NCBI GenBank assembly: GCA_028696635.1
Contig: JAQVGR010000143.1
Location: forward strand, 1-5,577
Origin: Candidatus Krumholzibacteriia bacterium
GTDB lineage: Bacteria; Krumholzibacteriota; Krumholzibacteriia; Krumholzibacteriales; Krumholzibacteriaceae
Length of the DNA: 5,577 bases
Direction of reading: 5' to 3'
A program made the translations under genes and the position numbers. Below the pieces are notes generated by a model that did not search any database, was not told the origin of the DNA, and saw only the letters and a list, made by a program, of their open reading frames with translations. Positions 4,207-5,577 of this stretch are shown in pieces. Position 1 is the first letter of the stretch. Each line of letters opens with the position of its first letter.

Positions 4207-5577
4207 GTGAATCGTCCATGGGGCTTTTTCTGGTGTAATGCCGCGGCTCTCGCCGCGTCGCTGCTGACCGGCCTGCAGGTCCTGCCGGCGCCCGGCCTCC
4301 TCGGCATCCTTCTCGCATTTCATGCCCTCTTCATCCTTCCCGGCATCGTCGTCTGGCGTCTTCTTCCCGGCGGCGCGGGGGTGAACGTCGATGGAGTGAT
4401 CCGCGTCTTCCTCACGGGGCTCGCCGTCGCCTGCTCGGTCGTCTGCATCGGCTTCATGCCGCGCGTGACGTATCAGTTCATATCGTCGGTGTATGCGTTC
4501 GTTACGGCGGTCGGCCTGATCGGGGTGCTGCTGAAGCGGCCGAGGGCGCCCCGGCGGTGGGTGCCGTTTCCCGGCAGGGAGAGGACGGCGCGCAGCGAGA
4601 GCCGTCTCGTGCTTTCCGTGTTCGCGCTGCTCTTTGTCATCTGCTTTATTCTGCTCTACGGAAGAGCCGAGACCGGCATCGACACGGACGCTCCAGATCA
4701 CCTGAGCTACATCCGGCGCAGCCTCGACAGCGGGGAGCTGCTGCCGCGCGATTCGTTCTACCGCGGCGGCGACGGCGCTGGATTCGACCAGAGGAAGGGG
4801 TTGTGGCATCCAGTGGCGACGCTCTGGGCGGGGCAGGCCGCCGTCCCGCCCGAGGAGCTCTGGAGCGCGATTCCGGCGATTGCGAGCTTCTTCGCGGTCA
4901 TCGCCTTCTGGGGGTTCGCCGGGGAGCTCGTCGGCGGCGTGCCCATGAAACTCCTCGCGCTGACGCTGCTGCTGCTCGTCTACAGGGGTGAGGGGGCGGG
5001 TTGGTTGTCGAAGCTCGGTTACAGCAGGAATATCGCCATGATCGTTGCGTGGGGGACGTTCATGATGATCATGAAGTACCTGCGCGGTTCCCGCCGGATC
5101 GATCTCGCCTCCGCCGCGCTGTGGAGCGCGGCCGGCACGGCGATCCACTCCGTCTTCGGGCTCCTCGCGGCCGCCACGCTCCTCTCGCTGTCCTTTCACG
5201 CGATCTTCACCGCCGAAGGGCGCGCCTGGAGGAGACGGCTCGTCTCGTCAGCCGCGGCGGTCTCCGCGGCGGTTGCGCTGCCTGCTCTGCTGCGGCTGCT
5301 GGGCGCCCCGGAAGGTGTGAACGTCGTCCATCGGCATATGCAGGGCATGCTCGAGCTGGGAGGGGGGCTGCGAACGATCGACCCGGTAGAGCTGGTGATG
5401 CGATTCGACCTCACGATGCTTTTCGCATGCGCCGTCACTCCCTTCGTCTTCTTCCTCGGACGAGACCGGGCGCGGGAACGCCTTGTCGCGACGCTGTTCG
5501 CCGTGCCGGCGCTGCTGGCGCTTGTCCCGTTCACCGCCACTGTCCTCGAACGGTTTCTGGGGTACTTCTATATCAGG
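4207..5577 (+). CDS. Large multi-pass membrane protein, probable GT-C-type glycosyltransferase (3' truncated by window edge)
   Basis: The frame is open from GTG 4207 to the right edge, giving the first 457 residues with no stop. Early hydrophobic segments lie at about 7-26, 30-50, 66-84, 90-109 and 134-151, with more after 217. Helix 2 ends in FILPGIVVWRLLPG, a helix-end PG seen in many large uncharacterised membrane proteins of glycan clusters. After the fifth helix comes an acidic loop with ETGIDTDAPDHLSYI (D159, D161, D164, H165). GLWHPVATLWA follows (H201), then later GTAIHSVFGLLA (H314). An acidic DxD-like loop after a membrane helix, followed by His-containing helices, is the usual look of GT-C enzymes, which take polyprenyl-phosphate sugars on the periplasmic side. 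The family is not identified with certainty; a polymerase, an O-antigen ligase-like protein or a DUF-type membrane protein are alternatives. It follows the SMR-like gene by 46 nt, consistent with being the user of the flipped donor. The C-terminal part, where GT-C proteins often carry a soluble domain, is outside the window. Confidence 0.82.
   Translation, partial: MNRPWGFFWCNAAALAASLLTGLQVLPAPGLLGILLAFHALFILPGIVVWRLLPGGAGVNVDGVIRVFLTGLAVACSVVCIGFMPRVTYQFISSVYAFVTAVGLIGVLLKRPRAPRRWVPFPGRERTARSESRLVLSVFALLFVICFILLYGRAETGIDTDAPDHLSYIRRSLDSGELLPRDSFYRGGDGAGFDQRKGLWHPVATLWAGQAAVPPEELWSAIPAIASFFAVIAFWGFAGELVGGVPMKLLALTLLLLVYRGEGAGWLSKLGYSRNIAMIVAWGTFMMIMKYLRGSRRIDLASAALWSAAGTAIHSVFGLLAAATLLSLSFHAIFTAEGRAWRRRLVSSAAAVSAAVALPALLRLLGAPEGVNVVHRHMQGMLELGGGLRTIDPVELVMRFDLTMLFACAVTPFVFFLGRDRARERLVATLFAVPALLALVPFTATVLERFLGYFYIR

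Noticed and set aside
4167..4238. Short open frame (ATG to TAA, 23 residues) overlapping the GTG start of the last gene, as a possible leader peptide
   Set aside because: No convincing ribosome site precedes its ATG, the product is an Arg-rich peptide without pattern, and such a frame is expected by chance in G+C-rich DNA.
4242..4257. Six-base stem with TCTC loop (CGCGGC / GCCGCG)
   Set aside because: It lies within coding sequence of Ala-rich codons, is short, has no U tract, and similar small stems are common at this base composition.
4129..5199. Long minus-strand open frame opposite the SMR-like and GT-C-like genes (356 codons)
   Set aside because: Its product is a low-complexity mix of Arg, Glu, Asp, Gly and Pro with no hydrophobic core or motif, as expected for the complement of a G+C-rich membrane protein. 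The plus strand carries a coherent membrane protein across the same bases.

Overview
The window is a compact, gene-dense, G+C-rich bacterial segment. Every gene lies on the + strand and spacing is tight: a 5-nt gap, an ATGA overlap, then gaps of 14, 22 and 46 nt. This reads as one operon, or the middle of one, for making and exporting a cell-surface glycan. No promoter, terminator, tRNA, rRNA, mobile element or CRISPR array is visible, and no gene-free stretch exceeds about 50 nt. Most third codon positions are G or C, yet ATA (Ile) and AGG (Arg) are used freely. That argues against a typical Streptomyces- or Pseudomonas-like codon bias, but it does not fix the lineage. A Gram-negative, FCB-like or other less-cultured phylum is plausible and unproven.

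Layout: (1) 1-412, the 3' end of an unrecognised gene. (2) 418-1551, a soluble alkaline-phosphatase-superfamily hydrolase (phosphodiesterase / nucleotide-pyrophosphatase type) with all the usual metal-site motifs and a Ser at the nucleophile position. (3) 1548-3050, a Wzx-like MOP-superfamily lipid-linked oligosaccharide flippase. (4) 3065-3763, a soluble GT2 glycosyltransferase of the dolichyl-phosphate-mannose-synthase-like type. (5) 3786-4160, a four-helix SMR/EamA-type protein closest in motif to the ArnE/ArnF flippase subunits. (6) 4207 to the right edge, a large multi-pass membrane protein with a probable GT-C glycosyltransferase layout, starting at GTG and cut by the window end.

How they may work together (inference): gene 3 would move an undecaprenyl-diphosphate-linked glycan across the inner membrane. 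Genes 4, 5 and 6 look like a second, three-part route. The GT2 would charge a polyprenyl phosphate with one sugar, the SMR-like protein would flip it, and the GT-C-like protein would use it on the outer face to decorate a glycan or other acceptor. This resembles in logic the Gtr serotype-conversion and Arn systems, but the GT2 here lacks the C-terminal membrane helices of GtrB/ArnC. The phosphodiesterase is the least explained member of the set. The clearest non-coding signal is a perfect 22-bp palindrome spanning the GT2 stop codon and abutting the ribosome-binding site of the SMR-like gene.
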